Below, piece by piece: positions 8,043 through 16,531 of a stretch of DNA of 64,000 nucleotides. The stretch's first letter is position 1; each line of letters begins with the position of its first letter. A model generated the notes under the pieces. The model had not been told where the DNA came from. It saw only the letters and a program-made list of their open reading frames with translations, and did not search any database. The DNA comes from Psychroflexus tropicus DSM 15496 (GTDB lineage: Bacteria > Bacteroidota > Bacteroidia > Flavobacteriales > Flavobacteriaceae), in assembly GCF_000378765.1 (NCBI RefSeq), contig NZ_KB905343.1, positions 913,218 to 977,217 on the forward strand, given 5' to 3'. The translations under genes and the position numbers were made by a program.

Positions 8043-8312
8043 ATGGAAACCAAAGTTATAGTTCAGAATCTAAAATGTGGCGGATGTGCTCATACGATCT
8101 CTAAGCAAATCAATGCTATGGGTAAAGTTGAAAATGTAGTAGTTGAACCAGAAGACTCATCGGTCTCATTCACATATTATGATGAAGCTGAATTACTCCT
8201 TGTCAAAGACAAATTAAAACAACTCGGTTATCCAGTTGCAGGAGAAGCAAATTCTTATTTAAATAAAGCAAAATCTTTTGTAAGCTGTGCCACCGGTAAA
8301 ATGAATTCTTAA
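8043..8312 (+). CDS. Small heavy-metal-associated (HMA) domain protein
   Basis: An 89-residue soluble protein with a CopZ-like ferredoxin fold: the CxxC metal site C12-G-G-C15 (NLKCGGCAHTI) and the closing LGYPV (about 61-65). A third cysteine, C82, lies in a short C-terminal tail (KSFVSCATGKMNS) not found in ordinary CopZ. It probably binds a thiophilic metal or sulfane sulfur. It stands between a Crp/Fnr regulator and a persulfide dioxygenase-like gene, with 17 bases to the latter, so a role in sulfur or persulfide handling is as likely as copper transfer. No copper ATPase is nearby. Confidence 0.9.
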   Translation: METKVIVQNLKCGGCAHTISKQINAMGKVENVVVEPEDSSVSFTYYDEAELLLVKDKLKQLGYPVAGEANSYLNKAKSFVSCATGKMNS

Positions 8313-8329
8313 TTTAAATTAAAACGATT

Positions 8330-9673
8330 ATGACAATTAAACAATATAACGATAAACCTTTATCTCATCTATCTTACGCCATTGTAAGCGATGGAAAAAT
8401 GGCTGTAGTGGATCCAGCAAGAGATCCAAGACCCTATTACGAATATGCTGAAGAAAACAAAGCAAAGATAGTCGCTGTTTTTGAAACACACCCTCACGCT
8501 GATTTTGTGAGTAGTCACTTGCAAATCCATAAGGAGACTGGAGCTGAAATATACGTTAGTAAGTTGGTAGGTGCTGATTATCCTCACGCTGCTTTTGATG
8601 AAGGAGATGAATTGAAGATGGGAGACATAACTTTCAAATGTATACATACTCCAGGACACTCTCCAGACGGGATCACCATTCATGCTCTAGATGCTGCTAC
8701 GACTAAAGAAGCCATATTTACTGGGGATACTTTATTTATAGGAGATGTAGGTCGTCCAGACTTAAGAGAAAAAGCAGGTAATATGACCGCTAAGCGAAAA
8801 AAATTGGCTCAAGCGATGTATAAAACCATGACCACAAAAATGAATCACCTATCCGATCATGTTTGGGTATATCCAGCCCACGGTGCAGGAAGTTTATGTG
8901 GTAAGAACATGAGTTCTGATACCACAAGTACACTTGGTAATGAGCGTATTGGTAACTGGGCTTTTCAAGAACAGACAGAAGAAGAGTTCCTCAGTGAAAT
9001 TCTAGATGGACAACCCTTTATCCCTTCGTATTTTGGACATGATGTGGATATCAATAAAAAAGGGGCTGACAATTTTAAATCTTCTGTAGGTTCAATTCCA
9101 GTGCACCTTAATGTAGAATCCTTTGAGGCCGATGCGCCTATAATAGATACCAGACCACAAGCTGATTTTAAAGCCAATCATATTGCGGGAAGTATCAATA
9201 TAATGGCAAGATCTGAAAATGATAAAATTGAAACTTGGGTAGGTGCCATAATTCAACCTAATGAAAAGTTCTATTTGGTTCTCGACTCCATTTCTGACTA
9301 TGATGAAGTGGTCTCCAGAATTGCTAAAATTGGATACGAATCTCAAATTAAGGCAGTGCTAACTTTAGGCCAAACCCAATTTGAGTCTTCCGATGATCTT
9401 GATTACACAGATTTCAAACAAAACCCAGATCAATACACAATCATCGACATTAGAAATGTGAGCGAATTTGAAGACGCTAAGAAGTTTGATTCTGCACTTA
9501 ACTATCCGCTCAACGAATTAAGAGAATCTGCAGAGCAGATTCCAATCGATAAGCCTATACTTGTACATTGCGCAGGTGGTTATCGAAGTGCTGCTGGTAG
9601 TAGTATCATTGAGCGTATTAAACCTGATGCGAAAGTCTATGATTTGAGTGACAGAATTAATGATTTTAATTAA
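8330..9673 (+). CDS. CstB-like persulfide dioxygenase-rhodanese fusion
   Basis: 447 residues: a metallo-beta-lactamase fold persulfide dioxygenase (1-230), an inactive rhodanese-like domain (about 255-345, no cysteine in the loop) and an active rhodanese (about 350-447, C414 in HCAGGYRS). Metal-site residues are H54, H56, D58 (THPHADF), H110 (HTPGHSPDG) and D133 (FTGDTLF), with the ETHE1-type YPAHGAGSLCGK at 181-192. The fourth His of THxHxDH is Phe59, as in CstB. Domain order and length match staphylococcal CstB, which oxidises bacillithiol or CoA persulfide to thiosulfate; a bshA gene elsewhere in the window supports the same substrate. Cytoplasmic; the substrate is inferred. Confidence 0.9.
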   Translation: MTIKQYNDKPLSHLSYAIVSDGKMAVVDPARDPRPYYEYAEENKAKIVAVFETHPHADFVSSHLQIHKETGAEIYVSKLVGADYPHAAFDEGDELKMGDITFKCIHTPGHSPDGITIHALDAATTKEAIFTGDTLFIGDVGRPDLREKAGNMTAKRKKLAQAMYKTMTTKMNHLSDHVWVYPAHGAGSLCGKNMSSDTTSTLGNERIGNWAFQEQTEEEFLSEILDGQPFIPSYFGHDVDINKKGADNFKSSVGSIPVHLNVESFEADAPIIDTRPQADFKANHIAGSINIMARSENDKIETWVGAIIQPNEKFYLVLDSISDYDEVVSRIAKIGYESQIKAVLTLGQTQFESSDDLDYTDFKQNPDQYTIIDIRNVSEFEDAKKFDSALNYPLNELRESAEQIPIDKPILVHCAGGYRSAAGSSIIERIKPDAKVYDLSDRINDFN

Positions 9674-9691
9674 TACTCTTATTAACACAGT

Positions 9692-9724
9692 AAAAAGTCG
9701 ATGTTCATGCATCGACTTTTTTTT
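9692..9724 (+). terminator. Intrinsic terminator after the CstB-like gene
   Basis: A stem of 11 base pairs (AAAAGTCGATG with CATCGACTTTT, loop TTCATG) followed by a run of T, 18 bases after the stop codon at 9673. Confidence 0.9.
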
Positions 9725-9728
9725 GGCT

Positions 9729-9736
9729 TAAATTTG
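9729..9736 (+). promoter_or_regulatory. -7 box (TAAATTTG) for the TlpA-like lipoprotein gene
   Basis: TAAATTTG matches the Bacteroidetes -7 consensus TAnnTTTG and lies only 5 bases before the ATG at 9742, so the transcript would be leaderless or nearly so. No good -33 TTTG was found at the right distance because the terminator occupies that stretch. Confidence 0.5.
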
Positions 9737-9741
9737 CGAGT

Positions 9742-10794
9742 ATGAAACAACTACTGAGTATATTATTTATCGCAACAATTTTAAGTTCCTGCATGCAACC
9801 TCTGGAACAAACTTCATCTTCTCAAGTTTATTTGGTAAAAGGAACAATCAATGGAGAGTTTGATAACGAAATTTTGATAAGTTACAAGTCTAAAATCGAC
9901 ACTGCAGAAGTTACTAAAAATACATTTCAGTTTGAAGGTGAAGTGTCTTCTCCAACAGCGTTTCAGTTTGTCTTCGATTCTTTAAATTCTTCCGAAACCT
10001 TTTACCTAGAAAATGACACTTTGATTTTCGACATAATCGTAGATAAAGTTCAAGTTGATCAAGATACGCTTAAAACCTATGATATCAGTCAATTAAACTC
10101 TAGCAATACCTCATTGATAAAAGCTGAGTTCAAATCATTTTTAAAAAAGACTCCACGATCCAAACTCAACCGTACTCTGGTGTCCGACAAAATAGACAGC
10201 TTGATCAAGGCTCATCCAAACCATGATTATTTAGGTCAATTGCTTTTGGAGGTGACTATGAATCAAGACTTACTCTACAACGATGTGAGAAGTTTACTAA
10301 GCAAATTAGATAAAAATGAGCTTCGCTCTCAAGATGTAAAACTGCTAGAAACTTATCAACAGAAAAGAAAGAACTTTCAAATAGGTAGCAAAATTGACAA
10401 TTATGAACTTTTAAATGTCACCTCAGATCTCGTCGACTTAAAATCAAAACTTAAGAAATACAATCTTCTTGTATTTTGGAATAGTTGGTGTCAAGATTGT
10501 AAGAAACAGCAAAAGCAAATTCAGAAGATCTATGAAAATTATAATTTCAGAGGGTTTGAGGTGATTAGTATTTCGTTGGACACCAACCAGAACGACTGGA
10601 TCTCCTCGGTTGCAGAGCTTTCGATGCCGTGGACTTCGCTTAGAGCCGCCGATGGATTTACAAGTCCTATAGCTTCAGAAATGGGCATTGTTGATCTACC
10701 GCAATATTACCTGTTAGATTCAAAGGGTAGAATAATTGAAATCAACCTTAGTCTTAGCGAGTTAAATACAATTTTAGATGTGCTATTAAACTAA
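9742..10794 (+). CDS. Thioredoxin-fold lipoprotein (TlpA/ResA-like with DUF4369-like N-domain)
   Basis: 350 residues. An N-terminal lipoprotein signal (LSSC at 15-18) exports it to the envelope. Residues about 30-115 form a beta-rich domain like DUF4369 (VKGTINGEFDNEILISYKS). From about 210 there is a thioredoxin-like AhpC/TSA domain with the redox pair WCQDC (FWNSWCQDCKKQ, about residues 247-258) and a cis-proline region VDLPQYYLLD. Likely a periplasm-facing thiol-disulfide reductase for cytochrome or envelope protein maturation; the partner is unknown. The gene stands alone after a terminator, with an outer membrane barrel gene next. Confidence 0.88.
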   Translation: MKQLLSILFIATILSSCMQPLEQTSSSQVYLVKGTINGEFDNEILISYKSKIDTAEVTKNTFQFEGEVSSPTAFQFVFDSLNSSETFYLENDTLIFDIIVDKVQVDQDTLKTYDISQLNSSNTSLIKAEFKSFLKKTPRSKLNRTLVSDKIDSLIKAHPNHDYLGQLLLEVTMNQDLLYNDVRSLLSKLDKNELRSQDVKLLETYQQKRKNFQIGSKIDNYELLNVTSDLVDLKSKLKKYNLLVFWNSWCQDCKKQQKQIQKIYENYNFRGFEVISISLDTNQNDWISSVAELSMPWTSLRAADGFTSPIASEMGIVDLPQYYLLDSKGRIIEINLSLSELNTILDVLLN

Positions 10795-10828
10795 ATATGA
10801 ATACCAAGCGTTACAATAAAAAGAAATC

Positions 10829-11350
10829 ATGAAACATCTCTTTAAACTATTCAGTCTTGTTGGTCTTTTTATAATCTCTCAACAATCAATGTCTCAAAGT
10901 CTAGACTTAGGAGTTAAAGCTGGTATTAATTATGCCTCCGTATCAGATATAAATTCTGATGGTAAAGTAGGATTTACAGGCGGAGCCTTCGCAGGAGTTA
11001 GATTTAATACTTTGGGTTTACAAGTAGAAGCCTTATTCTCTCAACAGGGTGGCGAATTGGATGAAATAGATATAGATACGAATTATCTACTGGTCCCAGT
11101 CATAGCTAAAATTCATTTTTTGAGGGTCCTAAACATTCAATTTGGACCACAATTTAGCTATCTGCTGAATGAAGATCACCCTTTTGAATCGGAACAATTA
11201 GATATATCTGGTGCAGCTGGACTAGGAGTCAATTTAGGCAGCAGTCTTCGAATAGATGCGCGTTACAACTTCGGTTTTACCGATGCGTTTAAGGGCGCTT
11301 CAGGAAAAAACAGGTTTATTTCTTTGGCTTTAGGTCTTTCTTTTCTGTAA
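10829..11350 (+). CDS. PorT-like outer membrane beta-barrel protein
   Basis: 173 residues with a Sec signal peptide (cleavage after SMSQS, about residue 24) and an OMP_b-brl_2-type barrel: alternating strands such as LGVKAGINYASV, GFTGGAFAGVRFN, and the C-terminal GLGVNLGSSLRIDARYNFGF...ISLALGLSFL ending in Phe-Leu. It is a small eight-stranded barrel typical of Bacteroidetes; ligand or function unknown. Its last 35 bases overlap the 3' end of the convergent lipoprotein gene. Confidence 0.85.
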   Translation: MKHLFKLFSLVGLFIISQQSMSQSLDLGVKAGINYASVSDINSDGKVGFTGGAFAGVRFNTLGLQVEALFSQQGGELDEIDIDTNYLLVPVIAKIHFLRVLNIQFGPQFSYLLNEDHPFESEQLDISGAAGLGVNLGSSLRIDARYNFGFTDAFKGASGKNRFISLALGLSFL

Positions 11351-11624
11351 GCTCTACTGAAATTTCAGTCTGATCTCCAACTTGAATTCGCATCATTTTG
11401 TATTGAGGATGCGTAAATATTAATTCATCTCCCCTTTCCTTAGTGTTGATTCTGTAGTAACCATCACCATCGGTTTTCGAGTTTAAGTCAGTTCCCATCA
11501 CTTGGACCAAAACATTATCAATGGGTTTTCCTTCAGCATTAGTTACTTTTCCGTCCAAAAGATTGCTGTCTTGACCACAAGAAATAAAAAGGATGGAAAC
11601 AATTAAAAAAACAATATTTTTCAT
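11316..11624 (-). CDS. Small lipoprotein with carboxypeptidase-regulatory-like domain
   Basis: 102 residues. A lipobox (LFISC, Cys16) gives an acylated envelope protein. Residues about 22-90 form one Ig-like CarboxypepD_reg repeat (DGKVTNAEGKPIDNVLVQV...TDGDGYYRI), a fold often used by Bacteroidetes surface proteins. The Lys-rich C-terminus (KKDLKPKK) is encoded in the 35 bases shared with the convergent barrel gene. Function unknown. The diverging M1 peptidase gene starts 29 bases away. Confidence 0.8.
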   Translation of the reverse strand: MKNIVFLIVSILFISCGQDSNLLDGKVTNAEGKPIDNVLVQVMGTDLNSKTDGDGYYRINTKERGDELIFTHPQYKMMRIQVGDQTEISVELTEKKDLKPKK

Positions 11625-11653
11625 AGTATTATTGCTATAAATAGTTCTACGTT

Positions 11654-13306
11654 ATGAAACGAATATACAGCTTAGTATTCATCTTTTGTGTGTGTTTTTC
11701 TGTTCAATCTCAATTATTAGATGACAGCGATCAAAATTTTACCAGAGCAGATACTTTGAGAGGAAGTTTAAGACCTGAGCGTACCAGTTTTGATGTACTC
11801 GCTTATACTCTGGATATTAAGTTAGATCCTGAGAAGCGCTATATTTCTGGATATAATGAAATTGAATTTGAAGTTTTAGATAAAACACGAGTTATACAAC
11901 TGGATTTATTTCAAAATATGAAGATTGATTCAATTGTTTATAAGGATAAGCTATTGGAATATAAGAGGGAAGAAAATGCAGTATTTATCTCATTTGAAAA
12001 TGCCTTAACATCTGGAGCTTTAGAAAGCTTCAAGTTTTATTACTCTGGTTACCCAAAGGTAGCCGAAAATGCTCCCTGGGATGGTGGTTTTGTATTCTCT
12101 GAAGATGCTAAAGGCAAACCCTTTGTAGCAGTTGCTGTCCAAGGAACAGGCGCTAGCTTATGGTATCCTAACAAAGACCACCAGAGCGATGAACCTGATT
12201 CTGCAGATATAAAAGTGAGTGTACCTAACGGCTTAATGAATGTCTCCAATGGAAGGCTCATCGCAGAAACCCCTTTAAATAATGGTTATACACAATGGCA
12301 TTGGAGAGTGGAACATCCTATCAATAATTATAATATCACTTTGAATGTGGCTGACTATGCTCATTTTGAGGACAAGTACAAAGACTTATCCCTGGATTAT
12401 TATGTGCTGAAGGAGAATTTAGAAAAAGCTAAAGATCAATTTCAGCAGGTAAAACCCATGATGGATTGTTTTTATGAAAAATTTGGAGAATATCCATTTC
12501 AAAAAGACGGCTTTAAGCTTGTAGAGACCCCATATTTAGGAATGGAGCATCAAAGTGCTGTCGCTTATGGAAACGGATATAAAAATGGATATTTGGGCAC
12601 TGATATGTCGGGAACAGGCATTGGACTAAAGTGGGATTTTATTATCATCCACGAATCAGGTCATGAATGGTTTGGAAACTCTGTTTCTGCAGCAGATATA
12701 GCAGATATGTGGATTCACGAAAGCTTTACTGCTTACTCAGAAGCTGTGTTTGTTGAATGTGAGTACGGTAAGAAAGAGGCTGTAAGGTACTTATTTGGTT
12801 TGAGAAAAATTATAGCTAATGATTCACCAATACTAGGAGAATATGGGGTTAACCATGAAGGCTCTGGCGATATGTATTACAAAGGAGCTAATATGCTGAA
12901 TACCCTTAGAAGTGTTATCAACAACGACACAAAGTGGTGGAAATTATTGAAAGAATTTCATGAGACCTTCAAGTATCAGATTATAGATACCGATGATGTA
13001 ATTACCTTCTACAATAAACGTACTGAGCTGAATTTAAAGCCGATTTTTGATCAGTACCTTAAGTATACTTCGATTCCTGAGTTACAGCTAAAACTTGAGG
13101 ACGACAATTCTTTATTTATGCGATGGAATACAGATGTAGAAGATTTTGAAATGCCCATTGAGTTTCAAAATTCGACCGAAAAAATTATTCAAAGACATTT
13201 AATAAGTAACAATTGGAAGAAAATTGATATTGAACTTTACGACATTGAGGAATTGGCAATTAACACCTTTGGATTTTATGTCGACATTAAAAAAGTTAGT
13301 CGATAA
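11654..13306 (+). CDS. M1 family metallopeptidase (secreted aminopeptidase)
   Basis: 550 residues with a signal peptide (about 1-19, FSVQSQ). It has the N-terminal M1 beta domain, the exopeptidase motif as GMEHQ (296-300, in place of GAMEN), and the gluzincin zinc site HESGHEW (H333, E334, H337) with E356 as third ligand 19 residues on (WIHES). The length is short for M1 enzymes because the C-terminal helical domain is reduced. Likely a periplasmic or surface aminopeptidase for peptide nutrition. Homology is clear; the substrate is not. Confidence 0.92.
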   Translation: MKRIYSLVFIFCVCFSVQSQLLDDSDQNFTRADTLRGSLRPERTSFDVLAYTLDIKLDPEKRYISGYNEIEFEVLDKTRVIQLDLFQNMKIDSIVYKDKLLEYKREENAVFISFENALTSGALESFKFYYSGYPKVAENAPWDGGFVFSEDAKGKPFVAVAVQGTGASLWYPNKDHQSDEPDSADIKVSVPNGLMNVSNGRLIAETPLNNGYTQWHWRVEHPINNYNITLNVADYAHFEDKYKDLSLDYYVLKENLEKAKDQFQQVKPMMDCFYEKFGEYPFQKDGFKLVETPYLGMEHQSAVAYGNGYKNGYLGTDMSGTGIGLKWDFIIIHESGHEWFGNSVSAADIADMWIHESFTAYSEAVFVECEYGKKEAVRYLFGLRKIIANDSPILGEYGVNHEGSGDMYYKGANMLNTLRSVINNDTKWWKLLKEFHETFKYQIIDTDDVITFYNKRTELNLKPIFDQYLKYTSIPELQLKLEDDNSLFMRWNTDVEDFEMPIEFQNSTEKIIQRHLISNNWKKIDIELYDIEELAINTFGFYVDIKKVSR

Positions 13307-13308
13307 AA

Positions 13309-14403
13309 TTAACTCATTAATTTTTTCAAAGTTTGTCTTCGGTTTATTTTACCAGAATTGGTTTCTTCAAACTTGTCGATTAAATAGATGCTTTTTGGTT
13401 TTTCATACTTATCGAAAGTAGATAGCTTGTCCATTGCCTCTTTGAGGTCGCTTAGGTACTTATCGCTCTGAGGAGCTTCAATAAAAAGAACAACTTGCTC
13501 ACCTAGAGAATCATGAGCTATACCCGAGATAAAAAAACGGTAAGTAATTAATTTTTGGAGTTTCTTTTCAACACTTTCTGGATAAATTTTTACTCCTCCA
13601 GAATTGATTACATTATCAAGCCTTCCTTTCCAAAAGAATTTTTTATAGGTCAGTACCTCAACAATATCATTAGTTACCAACTCCTGATCTAAAATTTTAG
13701 GAGCTTTGATCACAAGGCAGTTTTTTTCATTTTGAGAAACACTCACATTAGGTAGTGCCTTAAATGGCTTTTTCTCTTTAATTTCGGCTTTAGGGTTTAA
13801 GCGTCTAGCTGCAATATGAGAGATCGTTTCGGTCATTCCATAAGCCTCATAAATTTTTGTGGGAATCCCCTGAATTAAGCCAATCAAATTCTCAGAAACA
13901 GCTCCGCCCCCTACTATAAGTTTTTTGACAAGATGCAATCTTCCTAATGAATTATCCATTTGAAAAGGAGTCATGGCACAAAAGTCATAGGTCTTAAAAA
14001 GTTTGTCTAAAGGGTTGAGTTTAGGTTCAACGATATCGAGATCCCAACCCAAAACCATCGCTCTTACTATCATCATTCTTCCCCCAATATAGTCTGCTGG
14101 GAGACATAGTAAAGCAGTTGTATTTTCAAAAACTTTAAAAAATTTACCTGTTGCTAAAGCACTGTTGACCATTTTTTGCTTATCGATAAAATAAGTTTTA
14201 GGGTCACCAGTAGAACCAGATGTTCTCACCTTTATGGTATCGTAATCATCGTTTAGCCAATCTAAAAGAAAGTTTCCTATCTTTTCTTCAAACTCCTCAC
14301 CCTCTTTTACGAAACTGTAGGCAACAGAATATAACTCTTTTCTGTTGAAGTGATTCCCGTTAATTTTAAAATTAGGATGAATCTGCTTGTGATCCACTTT
14401 CAT
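13309..14403 (-). CDS. menE: o-Succinylbenzoate--CoA ligase (menaquinone synthesis)
   Basis: Activates o-succinylbenzoate with ATP and CoA. It is an adenylate-forming enzyme of about 364 residues, shorter than proteobacterial MenE but usual for Bacteroidetes. Seen: the P-loop-like VRTSGSTGDPK (about 63-73), YEAYGMTETISHI (about 190-202), and the C-terminal GKINRRQTLKKL with the late catalytic lysine. I chose ATG 14403 (MKVDHKQIHPNFK) over ATG 14427, which adds only MICLNYKT. It belongs to a run with menC and a CPBP protease in the same direction. Confidence 0.9.
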   Translation of the reverse strand: MKVDHKQIHPNFKINGNHFNRKELYSVAYSFVKEGEEFEEKIGNFLLDWLNDDYDTIKVRTSGSTGDPKTYFIDKQKMVNSALATGKFFKVFENTTALLCLPADYIGGRMMIVRAMVLGWDLDIVEPKLNPLDKLFKTYDFCAMTPFQMDNSLGRLHLVKKLIVGGGAVSENLIGLIQGIPTKIYEAYGMTETISHIAARRLNPKAEIKEKKPFKALPNVSVSQNEKNCLVIKAPKILDQELVTNDIVEVLTYKKFFWKGRLDNVINSGGVKIYPESVEKKLQKLITYRFFISGIAHDSLGEQVVLFIEAPQSDKYLSDLKEAMDKLSTFDKYEKPKSIYLIDKFEETNSGKINRRQTLKKLMS

Positions 14404-14457
14404 GGTCTTATAGTTTAGACATATCAATACTAAATATATAAAAAATAATATTTATCA

Positions 14458-15420
14458 CTAATATGTTAAGTTTCCATTACCTGATGAGCTTGGAATCTCA
14501 ACCTTACCGAATAATTTAGACTTCCAATTTTTCCATTTATACATCTTAGCCAGGATAAGCAAGTAAATAGGGTAAATCACCAATACAGGGATGAATACAT
14601 CAAAACCAGCTGAGGGTTCCTCGGTGTAAATCAAAACAGACTCGGTTTGGAACGCAGTCCAGTCTGCCGTCACTAAGAGAGCGGTTATCAAATTATTTCC
14701 AGCATGGTAGCCGATGGAAAGCTCCAAACCTTCATCCATCAAAGCCATAATTCCTAATAAAAAACCAGTACCAATATAACTTACCATAATGATATACCCC
14801 ATTTTATCCACTTCAGGATTGCCTAAATGTAATAAACCAAAACCTACAGAAGTTACAATAAGTGGTAACCATCTATTTTTGAAAATGACGCCTAAGCCTT
14901 GCATAAAGTACCCTCTAAAGTATAATTCCTCGAAGGAAGTTTGAATAGGGACAAGTAGTATACCAATGACCGCAAGAATCAAGAATTCATCAGACTCAAA
15001 ATTAAACAGATAATCATCTGGATTGACATAATAATCTATGATAGTCATCGCAGTTATGAAAAAGGCGACAATACTGAACCCCGCAACAACTCGCTTCCAG
15101 TCAAAGTTATTTCTAGTCGTTAGTAAATCTTTGAACTTTTGATTATGAAAAAACCTTACAATCAACCAAACTCCAAAAAAACCAACTGCAAAGGAAAGCA
15201 GCATAAGAAAGAAAGTAAGATTAGAGTCTAAAGTTGTCATCATGGTTTGGTAGTCGCTTACGCCCATAAAGCCGCTACCCTGCTGAGATAATTTCCAGAT
15301 TACAGTAGCTATAAATGGAATAGATCCAATTTGCCAGATGACAAATATTAAAAAAGCTCCAACTAAATACCTCCACCATTCGTGATGTGCCTTAGTCGCT
15401 AAGGCAATAAAATCTTTCAT
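14458..15420 (-). CDS. CPBP family intramembrane glutamic protease
   Basis: 320 residues with about eight hydrophobic segments. The Abi/CAAX-type catalytic motifs are present: SFEELYFRG (EExxxR, about residues 165-173), GFGLLHLGNP (about 193-202) and HAGNNLITALL (about 239-249). Its start overlaps the menC stop by 4 bases (15417-15420), so it is translated with menC and lies inside the men cluster between menC and menE. Such proteases process prenylated or membrane proteins; any role in quinone synthesis is only suggested by position. Confidence 0.9.
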   Translation of the reverse strand: MKDFIALATKAHHEWWRYLVGAFLIFVIWQIGSIPFIATVIWKLSQQGSGFMGVSDYQTMMTTLDSNLTFFLMLLSFAVGFFGVWLIVRFFHNQKFKDLLTTRNNFDWKRVVAGFSIVAFFITAMTIIDYYVNPDDYLFNFESDEFLILAVIGILLVPIQTSFEELYFRGYFMQGLGVIFKNRWLPLIVTSVGFGLLHLGNPEVDKMGYIIMVSYIGTGFLLGIMALMDEGLELSIGYHAGNNLITALLVTADWTAFQTESVLIYTEEPSAGFDVFIPVLVIYPIYLLILAKMYKWKNWKSKLFGKVEIPSSSGNGNLTY

Positions 15421-16457
15421 AAATTAAATTTATTTTCCCAATTCTGTTCTGGATTATACTTAATCTTTTCGCCGTCAATCCAAAGCGGACTTTCTATATT
15501 ATTTGTGTATAAGCTGCCTGTTCCAAGGCCTTGTGGAAGCTGGTTTTGTTGCATAAATGTAAATTGCGAGATAGCATTCAGCCCTACATTGCTTTCTAAA
15601 GCACTTGTCATCCACCAGTTTATACTTTGTTCTTTAGCCAAGTCTATCCATTCTTTAGAACCGCGAAAACCACCAATCAAACTTGGTTTCAAGATGATAT
15701 ATTGTGGTTTTATAGTTAGTAGAGTTTCTCTCTTTTTTGTTACATCAGAAAGCCCAATTAATTCTTCATCAAGGGCAATAGGTAAGGGTGTTTTTTGACA
15801 TAGATTAGCCATAGACTCCAATTGGCCCTGGGCTATAGGTTGCTCTATGCTGTGTAAATCGTATTGACTTAATTGCTCGAGCTTACTAAGTGCTGTTTCT
15901 GGAGTAAATGCTCCGTTAGCATCTACTCGCAACTCAATATCGGAAGCTGAAAATTCACTTCTGATGTAAGCAAGCAAATCCAATTCAGATTCAAAATCTA
16001 TCGCCCCGATTTTAAGTTTTATGCAGCTGAAACCTTGATTGATCTTATCTTGAATTTGATTTTTCATGAATGACTTCTCCCCCATCCAGATTAGCCCATT
16101 AATTTTCATTCCCTTTTTACCTTTTGTAAATTCAGAAGGGTAAAGCAAGTATGGATTTGAAGAAGAATGAGACAGAAACGCCATTTCCAAACCAAATTGA
16201 ATCGAAGGAAATTCATCTAATTTAGAGTACAAGTAGTCCAGACCTAAATCGATATGATCGCATACCCATTTTAAAGTGCTCTCATAATCTGGTCTATCAT
16301 CTATACTTAAGCCCTCTAAAAGTCCACACTCTCCTATTCCATAATTGTCTTCGGTTTTTAAAACGATAAACCAGGAGGTTTTTGTTTTTAATATGCCCCT
16401 AGACGTTCCACTTGGTCTTTTAAATTCAAGCTTATGTTTAAAGTAAGATGCGTTCAT
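15417..16457 (-). CDS. menC: o-Succinylbenzoate synthase
   Basis: Dehydrates SHCHC to o-succinylbenzoate in menaquinone synthesis. Enolase-superfamily barrel of 346 residues: the KxK motif (CIKLKIG, about 146-152), metal ligands DANGAF (about 178-183), SIEQPI (about 203-208), LDEE (about 229-232) and the last lysine in ILKPSLIGG (about 254-262). It heads the menC-CPBP-menE run. The assignment over other enolase members rests on menE being adjacent. Confidence 0.9.
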   Translation of the reverse strand: MNASYFKHKLEFKRPSGTSRGILKTKTSWFIVLKTEDNYGIGECGLLEGLSIDDRPDYESTLKWVCDHIDLGLDYLYSKLDEFPSIQFGLEMAFLSHSSSNPYLLYPSEFTKGKKGMKINGLIWMGEKSFMKNQIQDKINQGFSCIKLKIGAIDFESELDLLAYIRSEFSASDIELRVDANGAFTPETALSKLEQLSQYDLHSIEQPIAQGQLESMANLCQKTPLPIALDEELIGLSDVTKKRETLLTIKPQYIILKPSLIGGFRGSKEWIDLAKEQSINWWMTSALESNVGLNAISQFTFMQQNQLPQGLGTGSLYTNNIESPLWIDGEKIKYNPEQNWENKFNL

Positions 16458-16480
16458 TTTAAAAATTTGGATAAAAATAT

Positions 16481-16508
16481 AAAAGCCGCTCTTTTAAGAA
16501 CGACTTTT
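16481..16508 (-). terminator. Intrinsic terminator of the secreted endonuclease gene
   Basis: On the minus strand AAAAGTCGTTC pairs with GAGCGGCTTTT through three G-U pairs, giving an 11-base-pair RNA stem. It works only in the minus direction, since the plus-strand copy has A-C mismatches, which assigns it to the upstream endonuclease. Confidence 0.75.
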
Positions 16509-16531
16509 GAAGAATTATTAAGATTAACCTA

